A DNA stretch of 50,493 nucleotides from Bacteroidia bacterium (GTDB taxonomy: Bacteria; Bacteroidota; Bacteroidia; B-17B0; Aurantibacillaceae). The notes under the pieces are model-generated. The model was given only the letters and a program-made list of their open reading frames with translations. It was not told where the DNA came from and did no database searches. A program made the position numbers and the translations under genes. The DNA is taken from the NCBI GenBank assembly GCA_020846335.1, contig JADLED010000119.1, positions 1 to 50,493 on the forward strand, read 5' to 3'. Of the stretch, positions 29,146 through 39,120 are shown in pieces; the stretch's first letter is position 1, and each line of letters begins with the position of its first letter.

Positions 29146-31338
29146 ATGAAAAAACAACTACTACTAGGAAGCCTGCTATTTGCAGTAACCGGTGCTTATT
29201 CACAAAACGGAAGAATTAAACCTTCTGCTTCTATTACTAACATGGCCGAAAAACTTGCATCAAAATACGATGTGATTTTAAATGCCAACGAAAACAACAC
29301 CAGTCAGAACACTACGCAGGCGCCTATTGGCCCGCAATACAATGGTTCGGTAAGTAAATCGGCCGCAGCCATAAACTGGACAAAAATCAGCGGCTCGATG
29401 AACATTTATGGCATGCTTGAAATTAGTGGTAAACCTTTACAATATAATCCTGAGCTAAATGCCGTTTCGTTTGTACATCGCAAATCGGCTACCTATGTTC
29501 CTTCTCCTGTGGCAACACCCAGTACTGCAGCATCCGGCGTTATTGTGGGCATGGTTAGTGCCAATTGTGGCCAAAGCTGGGACAGCACCTGCATCTGGAA
29601 TAATAATACCTTATGGGCCCGTTTTCCACAAGGTGGAATTTATAATCCCCCCGGAAACACCAATTTGGCTAACGCTTACATTGTTGCCACGGGGCCATTA
29701 ACCCAGGCATCCAATAGTTGGTGGGGTAGTTATTTGGCCAGTAAAAAGTTGGATGCGCCTGCCGGAAGTGGATTTAACAATGTAGCCAGTTCAGTTAGCA
29801 ATGCCCAACAGGCAGTGGCCAACACCAATTCAACCAACCCATTAAGCAAATTCGATTTCCCAAGTTTCGATTTTTCATCGTCAGGTAGTAATGTAAAATC
29901 CTTAGGAGAAATAGTTGCCGACTTTAATGGCACCGGTTCTGCACGCAAATACCGTGGTGCAAGGGTGTTGTATGGCAACTTTAATTCCGGCACTTTTAAC
30001 TGGGCTTCTGATTCCATCATTCTTTCGGCAAATGTAGTCACAACCACAGCAGGAGCCTTGCAACTCTTTGGGCAACCACACATGGCCTGGAGCGAAAATG
30101 GTCAGGTGGGTTATGTGATGCACATTGGTTGCAGACAAGGTGCCACAGGTTCAAACATGGGTTTTCAGCCAATTGTTTATAAAACAACCAACGCAGGATC
30201 TACGTGGACACTTATGCCTGCAATTGACTTTACTCAGCCAGCTTTTCAAAGCAAAGTACTTGACAGGATTCAGCCTGTACACACCAATTCCAATCTTGCT
30301 ATACCTATGTTCAATTTAACCGAAGGAATTGATTGTACGGTGGATAAAAACAATCACCTACACATTGTGTCAACAGTTATTGGTACCAGAAACGAAGAAG
30401 TTGACTCTCTTGGATTTATTTACAATTTTAATAATTCCGATGGAGAGAAGTACAATTTCCCGCATGTACCAGGTGCTCGTCCATATATCTACGACTTTAT
30501 GGAAACCAGTGCCGGATGGAATGTTGCTATTATCGATTCGATGTCTTCAGAAGCACCGGGAGAAAGATCGACGGATGACGGATTTACAGATAATCCATGG
30601 GATCCGGCAGGTGGTTCAAGTGGCAGCGATAAAGTAAGCTCCTGTGCAAGAATACAAGTTAGTCGCACACCTGATGGCAAATTTATAGTGTATTCCTGGG
30701 CTGAATCAGACACCAATTTTACTAATGGAGGCAATAACGGTTTGTCTAAAAAATGGAACAGCATTCCTAATATAAAAACCCGTGCATATAGTGTTGATGC
30801 TGGTGTAGTTAGCCACAACGAAATTAATCTTACTCCAAGTAGTGGTTCGGGATTGTTAATCAGTTCACGGGCGCAAATGCATCACATATCGCCTAAATGT
30901 GCCTTTACTTCTACAAGCAATCTGGCTCCAACTGTTTTAAGACTAGATGTGAATTTACCAACTACAGTGTCCACTAATCAAAGTGTACCATTAACACAAT
31001 TACTTCCAAACGACCATTGGTACAGTTGTGCCGGCTTAACATTTTTGTTTGGTGATGTTGGAGTAAATGAAATTGCTTCAAACAAAATTCTTAACACCAG
31101 CCTCTTTCCCAACCCAGCCAATAGCAACGTTAATCTTAATCTTGAGTTAAAATCTAATGGCGAAGTAAAAGTAAATGTGATAAATTTATTGGGCGAAGTG
31201 GTAAGTTCAACCTCATTTGCTGGCCAATTAGGCGATAACACAATAAATCTGAATCTGAATGGCCTTGCTAAAGGAATTTACATGGTAAATGTGCAGGCAG
31301 GTGGGTCAAGTGGCAATAGCAAATTAATTGTGGAATAA
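29146..31338 (+). CDS. T9SS cargo protein of unknown function
   Basis: A 730-residue secreted protein. The signal peptide MKKQLLLGSLLFAVTGAYSQ is clear. The body (about 65-640) contains one Asp-box-like motif (KTTNAGSTWTLM) and scattered aromatic and glycine-rich strands, suggesting a beta-propeller with degenerate repeats. The last 80 residues (650-730) are a sorting domain: TSLFPNPANSNVNLNL, KVNVINLLGEVV, GLAKGIYMVNV, SKLIVE. No enzyme motif was found. It converges with the giant repeat gene, with a bidirectional terminator between them. Confidence 0.85.
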   Translation: MKKQLLLGSLLFAVTGAYSQNGRIKPSASITNMAEKLASKYDVILNANENNTSQNTTQAPIGPQYNGSVSKSAAAINWTKISGSMNIYGMLEISGKPLQYNPELNAVSFVHRKSATYVPSPVATPSTAASGVIVGMVSANCGQSWDSTCIWNNNTLWARFPQGGIYNPPGNTNLANAYIVATGPLTQASNSWWGSYLASKKLDAPAGSGFNNVASSVSNAQQAVANTNSTNPLSKFDFPSFDFSSSGSNVKSLGEIVADFNGTGSARKYRGARVLYGNFNSGTFNWASDSIILSANVVTTTAGALQLFGQPHMAWSENGQVGYVMHIGCRQGATGSNMGFQPIVYKTTNAGSTWTLMPAIDFTQPAFQSKVLDRIQPVHTNSNLAIPMFNLTEGIDCTVDKNNHLHIVSTVIGTRNEEVDSLGFIYNFNNSDGEKYNFPHVPGARPYIYDFMETSAGWNVAIIDSMSSEAPGERSTDDGFTDNPWDPAGGSSGSDKVSSCARIQVSRTPDGKFIVYSWAESDTNFTNGGNNGLSKKWNSIPNIKTRAYSVDAGVVSHNEINLTPSSGSGLLISSRAQMHHISPKCAFTSTSNLAPTVLRLDVNLPTTVSTNQSVPLTQLLPNDHWYSCAGLTFLFGDVGVNEIASNKILNTSLFPNPANSNVNLNLELKSNGEVKVNVINLLGEVVSSTSFAGQLGDNTINLNLNGLAKGIYMVNVQAGGSSGNSKLIVE

Positions 31339-31359
31339 GGTTTTTATAGTAAGATAGCA

Positions 31360-31385
31360 AAAGGCCGGAGTGATTTCCGGCCTTT
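31360..31385. terminator. Bidirectional terminator between two T9SS genes
   Basis: AAAGGCCGGA (31360-31369) pairs perfectly with TCCGGCCTTT (31376-31385) around a 6-nt loop. T-rich sequence follows on the plus strand, and TTTTGC on the minus strand. It is suited to ending both convergent transcripts. Confidence 0.82.
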
Positions 31386-31468
31386 GTTTTTAATTACGTT
31401 TTAAATAGATTGAATTGCGTCGTGGAAGTCTTTGCCAAAGAATAATTTAATTTATTGCGCTTACAAAA

Positions 31469-31499
31469 TCACAACTAAAAATGATTGTGACTATAGTCA
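31469..31499. repeat. Overlapping inverted repeats downstream of the giant gene
   Basis: TCACAA (31469-31474) can pair with TTGTGA (31485-31490). A perfect 12-bp palindrome TGACTATAGTCA (31488-31499) overlaps the second arm, so only one hairpin can form at a time. They lie 17 bp or more past the stop of the giant gene and could be weak termination or end-processing structures. Confidence 0.4.
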
Positions 31500-31515
31500 T
31501 AGTTTTCTTTAAAAC

Positions 31516-34500
31516 TTACTGAACTAATACTTTGAATACCTTTGCGCCATCGCCTAAGTTTATCCGCACAAAATAAATTCCTTTTGCATAAGCGCTCAAA
31601 TCAACACGATTAATTCCTTCAGATAATTTTTGTGAAAGAATGTTCTGACCCAATTCATTCGTTACCATAAGTTTCGCATTCGAATTAAGTTCAATCATAA
31701 ACGTACCTGCATTTGGATTCGGATACAATCGAATGCCATCTAAATGATGTTGTTCAGTTAATCCGGTGCAGTCACTTACATTCAATACAAAATTCGCAGT
31801 ACCTTCACAGCCTTCCAAACTCAATCCCGTAACATTATAGGTCGAAGTTTGTGCTGGACTACTTACCAGGCCGGAAGTTCCGCTGGCGGCAGCGGCACCG
31901 TTAATTGCCCATGAATAAGACACCGCGCCACTAGCGGATAAAGTAGCTGTTTCTCCAACACATATAAGCGAAGGACTAGCCATTATATTAATAACTGGTA
32001 ATGCATTCACCGTAACATTGGCAATTGCAGGCAGTGCTGAATTACAACCATTGCCATCTGTACCATTCACAGAATAAGTAGTATTAGTTGTTGGTGAAAC
32101 CACTGAAGAACCGCCGCTAATTGTATACGTCAAAGCACCTGATGGAATCAGTGTAAAGGAATTTCCGGAACAAATACTTCCACTGTTTACTGTTACCGTA
32201 GGATTCGGATTGACCATCACACTCACAATTGCAGGCAAAGATTCACAACCCGAATTATCGGTACCAACAACGGTGTAATTGCTGCTGGTGGTTGGGCTAA
32301 CTATTGAAGACCCCGAAGAATAGGAATACGAAGCGGCACCCGAAGGACTAAGTGTAAAACTAAGTCCTTCACAAATTGTACCACCACTTACTGAAACAGT
32401 TGGAAGCGGCGATACACTCACCACTGCCACTGCTGCTGCGGTACTGGTGCAGCCGGCAGAACTTCCGGTAATTGAATAGGAGGTGGTGACGGTAGGACTT
32501 ACAACAGCCGAACCCGATGAATAAGTGTAGGAACTGGCCCCAACCGGAGATAAGGTGAATGAATTACCCAAACACACCAAGCCACTGTTAACCGAAATGT
32601 TTAACACAGGACTAACCACAACAGTAGCCTGAATTGCCTGAGACAGACAACCAAAAGCATCGCTACCGCTTACGGTGAATACAGAACTGGTTGTTGGACT
32701 AACTACAGCCGACCCACCGGAATAAGAATAAGAGAGGGCGCCGGAAGGATTAAAAGTAAAAGAAGAGCCGGGACAAATTGTGCCACCACTTACACTAATT
32801 GTTGGCGGACTCACCACGGTGATTGTGACAACACCTATTGCAGAAGACACACAACCAAGAGAACTTGTACCAGTAATGCTATAAGAACTTGTTACAGTTG
32901 GACTTACAATGGCACTTCCACCAGAATAGGTGTAACTGACGGCTCCCGAAGGCACAAGCGTATGTGAATTCCCAATACAAATGGTGGCATTGCTCACACT
33001 AATGATTGGCAGAGAAGCAACCTGCACGCTTGAAATGGCCGGAGCCGAAATACAACCATTCGAACCCAATCCATTAACAGTATAAGTAGAACTCAATGTC
33101 GGCGAAACAACCGCCGATCCGCCTGAATAACTATAGGTGGAAGCGCCCGAAGGCACAATGCTAAAGGAGTTTCCGGAACAAATACTTCCGCTGTTAACAG
33201 TAATTATTGGTTGAGCCATCACCGTAATGGTGCAAACGGCGGGTGAAGAAGAAGTACAACCCGATAAATTTGTTCCAACAATTGAATAAGATGTAGTGGC
33301 GGTTGGAGTAACAACTGACGAGCCACCCGAATACGTAAAGGAATTAGCTCCAGAAGGAATAATGGTAAAAGATGAACCGGAACAAATGCTGCCATTGTTA
33401 ACTGAAATAACTGGTAAAGTATTCACCGTAATGTTAGCCACAGCAGCAGTGGAAGAAACACAGCCCTGAAGGCTTGTTCCGGTTATAGTGTAACTGCTGT
33501 TCACTGTTGGTGACACAATAGCAGAGCCTCCCGAGTAAGAATATGTTGAAGCTCCGGAAGGACTCAAACTAAAAGTCTGACCCTGACAAATACTTCCACT
33601 ATTCACACTTATTAAAGGAGACGGGTTTACAAGAATAGTGGCCGTAACAGCCGTAGTTGAAACGCATCCATTAGTGCCTGTACCAGTAATTGAATAAACA
33701 GTACTTGTTGTAGGACTAATCACTGAAGAGCCAGATGAAAACGTATAACTAACTGCCCCGGAAGGATTAAGTGTAAAAGAATTCCCTGAACAAATGGTAC
33801 CACTGTTTACAGTAATCGTTGGTTTTGCAAACACACTTACCGTGGCAAGTGCAGGAACAGAGAGGCAACCCGACGCATTCGTACCAGACACCGAATATGA
33901 AGTGGTAACTGTTGGACTTACAATTGCTGAGCCACTGGAATAAGTGTAAGTATTAGCCCCCGAAGCCGAAAGTGTAAAAGAATTTCCTGAACATATACTA
34001 CCACTTCCAACACTTATATTAAGTGTATTGGTTACCAATACATTTACAATAGCCGGCAAAGCAGCCACACAACCTGCTGAGTTGGTTCCATTAACTGAAT
34101 AAGTAGTGGAAACAGTAGGATTCACAACAGGGCTTCCACCTGAATAAGAATAACTGGCAGCACCGGTAGGATTTATGGTAAAGCTTGTTCCAAGGCAAAT
34201 TGTGCCGTTAGGTGCTGTAATAGTTGGCAATGCATTAACAGTAACAGTTGCCACTGCACCGGTATTGGAAACGCAACCGAGTGCACTTGTTCCAACAATT
34301 GTATAACTGGTGTTAGTACTCGGAGAAACAGTTGCGCTGCCACCTGAATACGTATACGTGGTTGCACCACTAGGTGAAAGCACAAATGATTGTCCGGAAC
34401 AAATACTACCACCAGCAACACTTATTACCGGCAAAGCATTCACCGAAACAGAAGCAATAGCCGGTGAGGCGCTGCTGCAACCATTGGTGCCCGTTCCACT

Positions 34501-37500
34501 AACAGAATAGCTGGTGCCGGATAAAGGACTAACCACTGAAGAACCGGAAGAATAGGTATAAGAGGATGCCCCTGAAGGATTTAATGTGAATGAATTTCCG
34601 GAACAGATGCTGCCACTGTTAACTGTAATTATGGGGCGACTTAGTACGGTAACGGTGGCTATAGCGGCATTAGAGGCAAGGCATCCCAAAGAATTGGTGC
34701 CGGTAACAGAGTAGGAAGTTGTGGTGCCGGGACTAACCAATGCCGAGCCACCGGAATAAGAATAAGTCAGCGCTCCGGATGGCAAAAGGGTAAAAGTATT
34801 ACCTGAACAAATCGTCCCGCTGTTAATTGAAATGGTTGGGGAGGCAAACACACTAACCGTTGAAATGGCCGAGGCCGAAGATGTGCAGCCGGCAGTGCTT
34901 GTTCCAATTATGGAGTATGTACTGTTAGTTGTTGGAGATACTAAAGCTGAACCACCGGAATAAGTGTAGCTGGAAGCACCGTAAGCTATAATCGAATACG
35001 AATTACCTGCACAAACACTGCCACTGCTTACTGTAATTATGGGTAAAGCATTCACGGTAACATTCGACACAACAGGCATTGAAACACATCCTGACGAATT
35101 AGTACCGGTTACAGTATATGCCGAAGTTATTGCTGGACTTACTACTGAAGAACCACCTGCAAAAGTGTAAGACACCGCACCAGATGGATTTATTGTGAAC
35201 GAATTACCAGAACAAATACTGCCACTGTTTAAAGTAAGGCTTGGTAAACTAACCACCACAACAGTTGCAATAGCCGGATTGGAAATACAGCCTGCCGTGT
35301 TGGTTCCGGTTACTGTATAATTTGTGCTAACCATTGGGTTGACAAAGGCAGAACCACCGGAAAAAGTATAACTGGAAGCACCTGAAGGAACCAATGTGAA
35401 AGTATTACCTGCACAAATAGAACCGCTGTTAACCGAAATATTAACGGTGGTACTAACAGCCACATTAGCCAGACCAGGTGAAGCAGAAATACAACCCTGA
35501 GAGTTTATTCCTGTTACTGAATAGGTGGTTGAAATAGTTGGACTTACCACAGATGAACCACCAGAATAGGTATAAGAACTTGCACCTGAAGGTACAATTG
35601 TAAATGAATTTCCTGCACAAATACTACCACTGTTGGCTGTAATAATTGGTCTGTTAACCACAGTTACTGTTGCCACGCCAACTGCCGGAGAAACACACCC
35701 GGCACCACTGGTTCCGGAAACAGAATAGGTGCTCGTTACAGATGGAACAACAATGGCTGAACCGCTTGAATAAGTATAGCTGGATGCACCGGAAGGATTT
35801 AATGTAAAGGCATTGCCTGAACAAACAGAACCGCTGCCAACGCTTATTACCGGCAATGTATTAACCACCACACTCGAAACCGCTGCTGATGAAGACACAC
35901 AGCCGGCAGAATTTGTTCCGGTTATTGTGTAGGTTGAACTATTAAGCGGAGACACAATTGTAGAACCACCGGAAATGGTATAAGAAACCGCACCTGAAGG
36001 CGAAATTGTAAAGCTATTGCCCGCACAAATACTACCACTGTTAACCGAAATAATTGGACGTGAATAAACCGTAACAGTGCTCACAGCCACAGAAGAAAGG
36101 CAGCCGGAAGAATTTGTGGCCGTTACAGAATAGGCCGTTGTGATACTGGGTGAAACCACTGAAGAACCACCGGAGAAGGTATAACTCGTTCCTCCAACAG
36201 GATTTAGTGTAAAAGAATTTCCGGCACAAATGGAGCCACTATTAACTGTTATGGAAGGATTTGGTGTCACAAAAACAGTTGCCTGTGCAGGTGATGCGGC
36301 AACACAACCGGCACCGCTACTACCGGTAATAGTATAAATTGTAGTGATGCCAGGAGAAACAATGGCAGAACCTCCCTGATAAGTATAGGAGCCGGCGCCA
36401 GAAGGAATGAGTGTGAACGAAGACCCCGGGCAAATAGTGCCATTAGGCACACTAATAACAGGTAAACTGCTCACGGCCACATTTGCAATTGCAGCAAATG
36501 AAGAAACGCATCCGGCAGAACTGGTACCAACTACAAAATAAGTAGAATTAACACTAGGTGATACCACAGGGGAACCTGAAGAGTAAGTGTAAGTGGCAGC
36601 ACCCGTGGGATTAAGAGTAAAAGAACTGCCTGAGCAAATGCTGCCACTGTTTACAGTGATTACAGGATTATTGTGAACATTAACAGTTGAAATGGCTGTA
36701 GAAATACAACCAACGGAATTAGTACCCGACACTGAGTAAGTTGCGGTAACTGTTGGCGAAACCACCGCCGAACCACCTGAATACGTGTACGAAAGTGCTC
36801 CGGAAGGATTAATGGTAAATGAATTACCCGGACATATAGATCCGCTGTTAACCGAAATGGGCGAAGAATTAAATACAAGTATGCTGGAAACAGCAGGTGC
36901 CATTGAAACACAGCCCAAAGAACTGGTGCCCGTTACAATATAAAAGGTGTTGGTAATTGGCGAAACCGTAGCAGAACCACTGGAATAAGTGTATGTGGCG
37001 GCCCCGGAAGGCACCATCACAAAAGAAGAACCTGTACACAATGTGCCACTGTTAACCGAAATTACAGGCGAAGGATTAACCACCACCTGCGAAACAGCAG
37101 CTTGTGTGGACACACAGCCTTGAGGACTCGTGCCTGTAACTGTATAACTTGAATTTACAGTTGGAAACACAAATTGCGATCCGCCTGAATAAGTATAGGT
37201 AGCAGCCCCTGTAGGTACCATCACAAAAACACCGCCATTACAAATTGTACCACTATTCACACTCAGGGTAGGCGTTGGATTTACGGTTACACTTATAGCG
37301 GTTCTGCTTGCGCTTGGCACACAGCTATAGGATTCCGCATAATACGTGTAAATAGAAGTATTACCAATGGCAGTAAGCGCAGGTGTTACAAAATTAGTTC
37401 CTGTTCCAAGGGCGGTGGTGGAAGCCGGTGTGGCATACCACTTTATACCATTGGTGCCGCTTGTTGCCGACAGGGTGGTGGTATTGCCACTACAAATGCT

Positions 37501-38913
37501 AAGGTTTTGTGAATTGGTAACATTTACAGCCAAGGTAGGTGAATTACATAAATCAAACCGCCACATGTCTTCAATGTAACCTACATCTGTTGATGTATAA
37601 CCATTTCCACCAAACACCCAAAGATAGCCGTTGCTATCCTGCCAGGAGGCTTGCAAATAACGACCGCCGGGATTATTGGTTGGCGACGCAACCGTTTGTG
37701 TTCCATAAATCCCTAACTGGTTTGGTACACTTGAACCTTTCATCCAGGTCCATTGGTTCGTGGCAATTGTGTATTTCCACAAATCATTAAGGCGCGATGC
37801 AGAACTGGCCGAATAACCATATCCTCCAAACATCCAAAGATTACCCTGATTGTCCACATTAAAACCAGTTGAATAATAGCGTGAGCCCGGATCGTTATTA
37901 CTTGCGGGTGTGCCCATGGTACCGTACCAGCCAAAAGAATTGGGGGCGTTTGAACCTCTGAACCAGGTCCAGTTGCCCGTACTTACAGTGTATTTCCACA
38001 AATCGTTCATTAAACCAAAAGTAGAGGTGGCATAACCATAACCTCCAAACATCCAGAAGTCGCCGTTGGCATCTGTCCATGACACAGGGGTGCGTCTTCC
38101 TCCGGGCGAATTAGAAGGTGTGGCCACGGTGGTGCTTCCGTACACGCCGTATTGATCAAGGACATTGCTTCCTTTCATCCAGGTCCAGTTGCCTGTTGTA
38201 ATATTATAACTCCATAAATCGTTGAGATAGCCAACTGTAGCAGTAGTGGCTGCGTAGCCATATCCACCATACAACCATAAATTCCCGCTTGCATCTTTAA
38301 AGGTGCAGGAATTATACCGTCCACCAGGTGTTGTTGTACCTTGTGGCACAGTAATATTGCCATAACTCGTCACCTGATTGGGTCCACTTGAACCTTTCAT
38401 CCAGGTCCATTGATTGGTGGTAGGATTGTAGCGCCATAAATCATTCAGATAACCGGAAGAACTTGCAGAATAACCTGCGCCGCCATACATCCAGAAATTT
38501 CCGCTATTGTCCGTCCAAGAATGAGCCAGATAGCGCCCACCCGGGTTATTGGTGATGCTGGGCGTGTTCATACTTCCATACACACCAAACTGATTGGCTA
38601 AGCCTGGCCCTTTTACCCAGGTCCACTGATTGGTTGAAATGGTATATTTCCAAAGATCATTATGATACCCATAAGGCAGAGAATAACCACCGAACAACCA
38701 CAAATTACCAGAATTATCAGTCCATGTAACTGCCCCAAACAAACTTCCGGGCGAGGTAGTGGATGAAGGGGAACCCTGCGTACCAAAAGCCGGAATGGTG
38801 TTGGTGGCGGTATTGGAGCCGTGCATCCAGGTCCACTGATTTTGAGCAGAATTAAAAAAAGATATGATCAGTAACAGACCAATTAAACAAAATTTCAATC
38901 TGTTTTGTTGCAT
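31516..38913 (-). CDS. Giant T9SS surface protein: Kelch head, 26-repeat stalk, sorting domain
   Basis: A 2465-residue secreted protein. A signal peptide (residues 1-23) precedes a head (about 28-455) of six Kelch-like units, each with a block such as SGNLWLFGGYG followed by NDLWKYT and NQWTWMKGS, predicting a six-bladed propeller. A divergent Ig-like unit (about 456-545) follows, then 26 similar units of about 68 residues (546-2305). Each unit carries SGSICSGNSF near its start and GCVS near its end, plus SYTYSGGS and SPTVTTSYSVTGT. The two cysteines per unit probably form a disulfide. A last divergent unit (about 2306-2383, YSWAINGA) leads to the sorting domain (RLYPNPNAGTFMIEL ... AYAKGIYFVRI ... 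KVLVQ). Likely a cell-surface adhesin or stalked binding protein; no ligand is known. Confidence 0.88.
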   Translation of the reverse strand: MQQNRLKFCLIGLLLIISFFNSAQNQWTWMHGSNTATNTIPAFGTQGSPSSTTSPGSLFGAVTWTDNSGNLWLFGGYSLPYGYHNDLWKYTISTNQWTWVKGPGLANQFGVYGSMNTPSITNNPGGRYLAHSWTDNSGNFWMYGGAGYSASSSGYLNDLWRYNPTTNQWTWMKGSSGPNQVTSYGNITVPQGTTTPGGRYNSCTFKDASGNLWLYGGYGYAATTATVGYLNDLWSYNITTGNWTWMKGSNVLDQYGVYGSTTVATPSNSPGGRRTPVSWTDANGDFWMFGGYGYATSTFGLMNDLWKYTVSTGNWTWFRGSNAPNSFGWYGTMGTPASNNDPGSRYYSTGFNVDNQGNLWMFGGYGYSASSASRLNDLWKYTIATNQWTWMKGSSVPNQLGIYGTQTVASPTNNPGGRYLQASWQDSNGYLWVFGGNGYTSTDVGYIEDMWRFDLCNSPTLAVNVTNSQNLSICSGNTTTLSATSGTNGIKWYATPASTTALGTGTNFVTPALTAIGNTSIYTYYAESYSCVPSASRTAISVTVNPTPTLSVNSGTICNGGVFVMVPTGAATYTYSGGSQFVFPTVNSSYTVTGTSPQGCVSTQAAVSQVVVNPSPVISVNSGTLCTGSSFVMVPSGAATYTYSSGSATVSPITNTFYIVTGTSSLGCVSMAPAVSSILVFNSSPISVNSGSICPGNSFTINPSGALSYTYSGGSAVVSPTVTATYSVSGTNSVGCISTAISTVNVHNNPVITVNSGSICSGSSFTLNPTGAATYTYSSGSPVVSPSVNSTYFVVGTSSAGCVSSFAAIANVAVSSLPVISVPNGTICPGSSFTLIPSGAGSYTYQGGSAIVSPGITTIYTITGSSGAGCVAASPAQATVFVTPNPSITVNSGSICAGNSFTLNPVGGTSYTFSGGSSVVSPSITTAYSVTATNSSGCLSSVAVSTVTVYSRPIISVNSGSICAGNSFTISPSGAVSYTISGGSTIVSPLNSSTYTITGTNSAGCVSSSAAVSSVVVNTLPVISVGSGSVCSGNAFTLNPSGASSYTYSSGSAIVVPSVTSTYSVSGTSGAGCVSPAVGVATVTVVNRPIITANSGSICAGNSFTIVPSGASSYTYSGGSSVVSPTISTTYSVTGINSQGCISASPGLANVAVSTTVNISVNSGSICAGNTFTLVPSGASSYTFSGGSAFVNPMVSTNYTVTGTNTAGCISNPAIATVVVVSLPSLTLNSGSICSGNSFTINPSGAVSYTFAGGSSVVSPAITSAYTVTGTNSSGCVSMPVVSNVTVNALPIITVSSGSVCAGNSYSIIAYGASSYTYSGGSALVSPTTNSTYSIIGTSTAGCTSSASAISTVSVFASPTISINSGTICSGNTFTLLPSGALTYSYSGGSALVSPGTTTSYSVTGTNSLGCLASNAAIATVTVLSRPIITVNSGSICSGNSFTLNPSGASSYTYSSGSSVVSPLSGTSYSVSGTGTNGCSSASPAIASVSVNALPVISVAGGSICSGQSFVLSPSGATTYTYSGGSATVSPSTNTSYTIVGTSALGCVSNTGAVATVTVNALPTITAPNGTICLGTSFTINPTGAASYSYSGGSPVVNPTVSTTYSVNGTNSAGCVAALPAIVNVLVTNTLNISVGSGSICSGNSFTLSASGANTYTYSSGSAIVSPTVTTSYSVSGTNASGCLSVPALATVSVFAKPTITVNSGTICSGNSFTLNPSGAVSYTFSSGSSVISPTTSTVYSITGTGTNGCVSTTAVTATILVNPSPLISVNSGSICQGQTFSLSPSGASTYSYSGGSAIVSPTVNSSYTITGTSLQGCVSSTAAVANITVNTLPVISVNNGSICSGSSFTIIPSGANSFTYSGGSSVVTPTATTSYSIVGTNLSGCTSSSPAVCTITVMAQPIITVNSGSICSGNSFSIVPSGASTYSYSGGSAVVSPTLSSTYTVNGLGSNGCISAPAISSVQVASLPIISVSNATICIGNSHTLVPSGAVSYTYSGGSAIVSPTVTSSYSITGTSSLGCVSSAIGVVTITVVSPPTISVSGGTICPGSSFTFNPSGALSYSYSGGSAVVSPTTSSVFTVSGSDAFGCLSQAIQATVVVSPVLNISVNSGLVCLGNSFTLSPVGASSYTYSSGSAVVSPTVTTSYSITGSSAGCTSTAAAVAVVSVSPLPTVSVSGGTICEGLSFTLSPSGAASYSYSSGSSIVSPTTSSNYTVVGTDNSGCESLPAIVSVMVNPNPTVTVNSGSICSGNSFTLIPSGALTYTISGGSSVVSPTTNTTYSVNGTDGNGCNSALPAIANVTVNALPVINIMASPSLICVGETATLSASGAVSYSWAINGAAAASGTSGLVSSPAQTSTYNVTGLSLEGCEGTANFVLNVSDCTGLTEQHHLDGIRLYPNPNAGTFMIELNSNAKLMVTNELGQNILSQKLSEGINRVDLSAYAKGIYFVRINLGDGAKVFKVLVQ
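31998..37278 (-). repeat. Array of 26 coding tandem repeats, about 203 bp each
   Basis: Inside the giant gene, 26 in-frame units follow each other without spacers: 5281 bases divided by 26 gives about 203 bp per unit. Units vary by a residue in length and are alike at both DNA and protein level. The variation is spread along the array, with no two neighbours seen to be identical. The boundary was placed at the conserved proline before the V/I-S-V-N-S-G-S-I-C block. Confidence 0.88.
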
Positions 38914-39120
38914 GATGATGATTAAATTTAAAAGAAGCCGGGGAAACTACTATCAAATAAACAAAAAAAAATACAATGTATCAAGCTTCATTTAAGATAG
39001 TTGGTGCAAAACCTCTTTAAACTCCAATCACAGGCCTGTTATAGAACCTTACAAGGTGTTTTAAGTGTAGAACCACCTTGACCGCGAAAATTAAAATAGT
39101 GGTACGTTACAATTGCGTTT

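Noticed and set aside
31998..37278. Regular ~203-bp periodicity that could suggest a CRISPR-like or satellite array
   Set aside because: The whole array is one open reading frame, and each unit encodes a conserved protein module. There are no unique spacers.
39052..39080. CAAGGTG/CACCTTG inverted repeat between the giant gene and the aminotransferase
   Set aside because: A 7-bp stem with a 15-nt loop and no T run on either strand. Too weak to call a terminator or operator.
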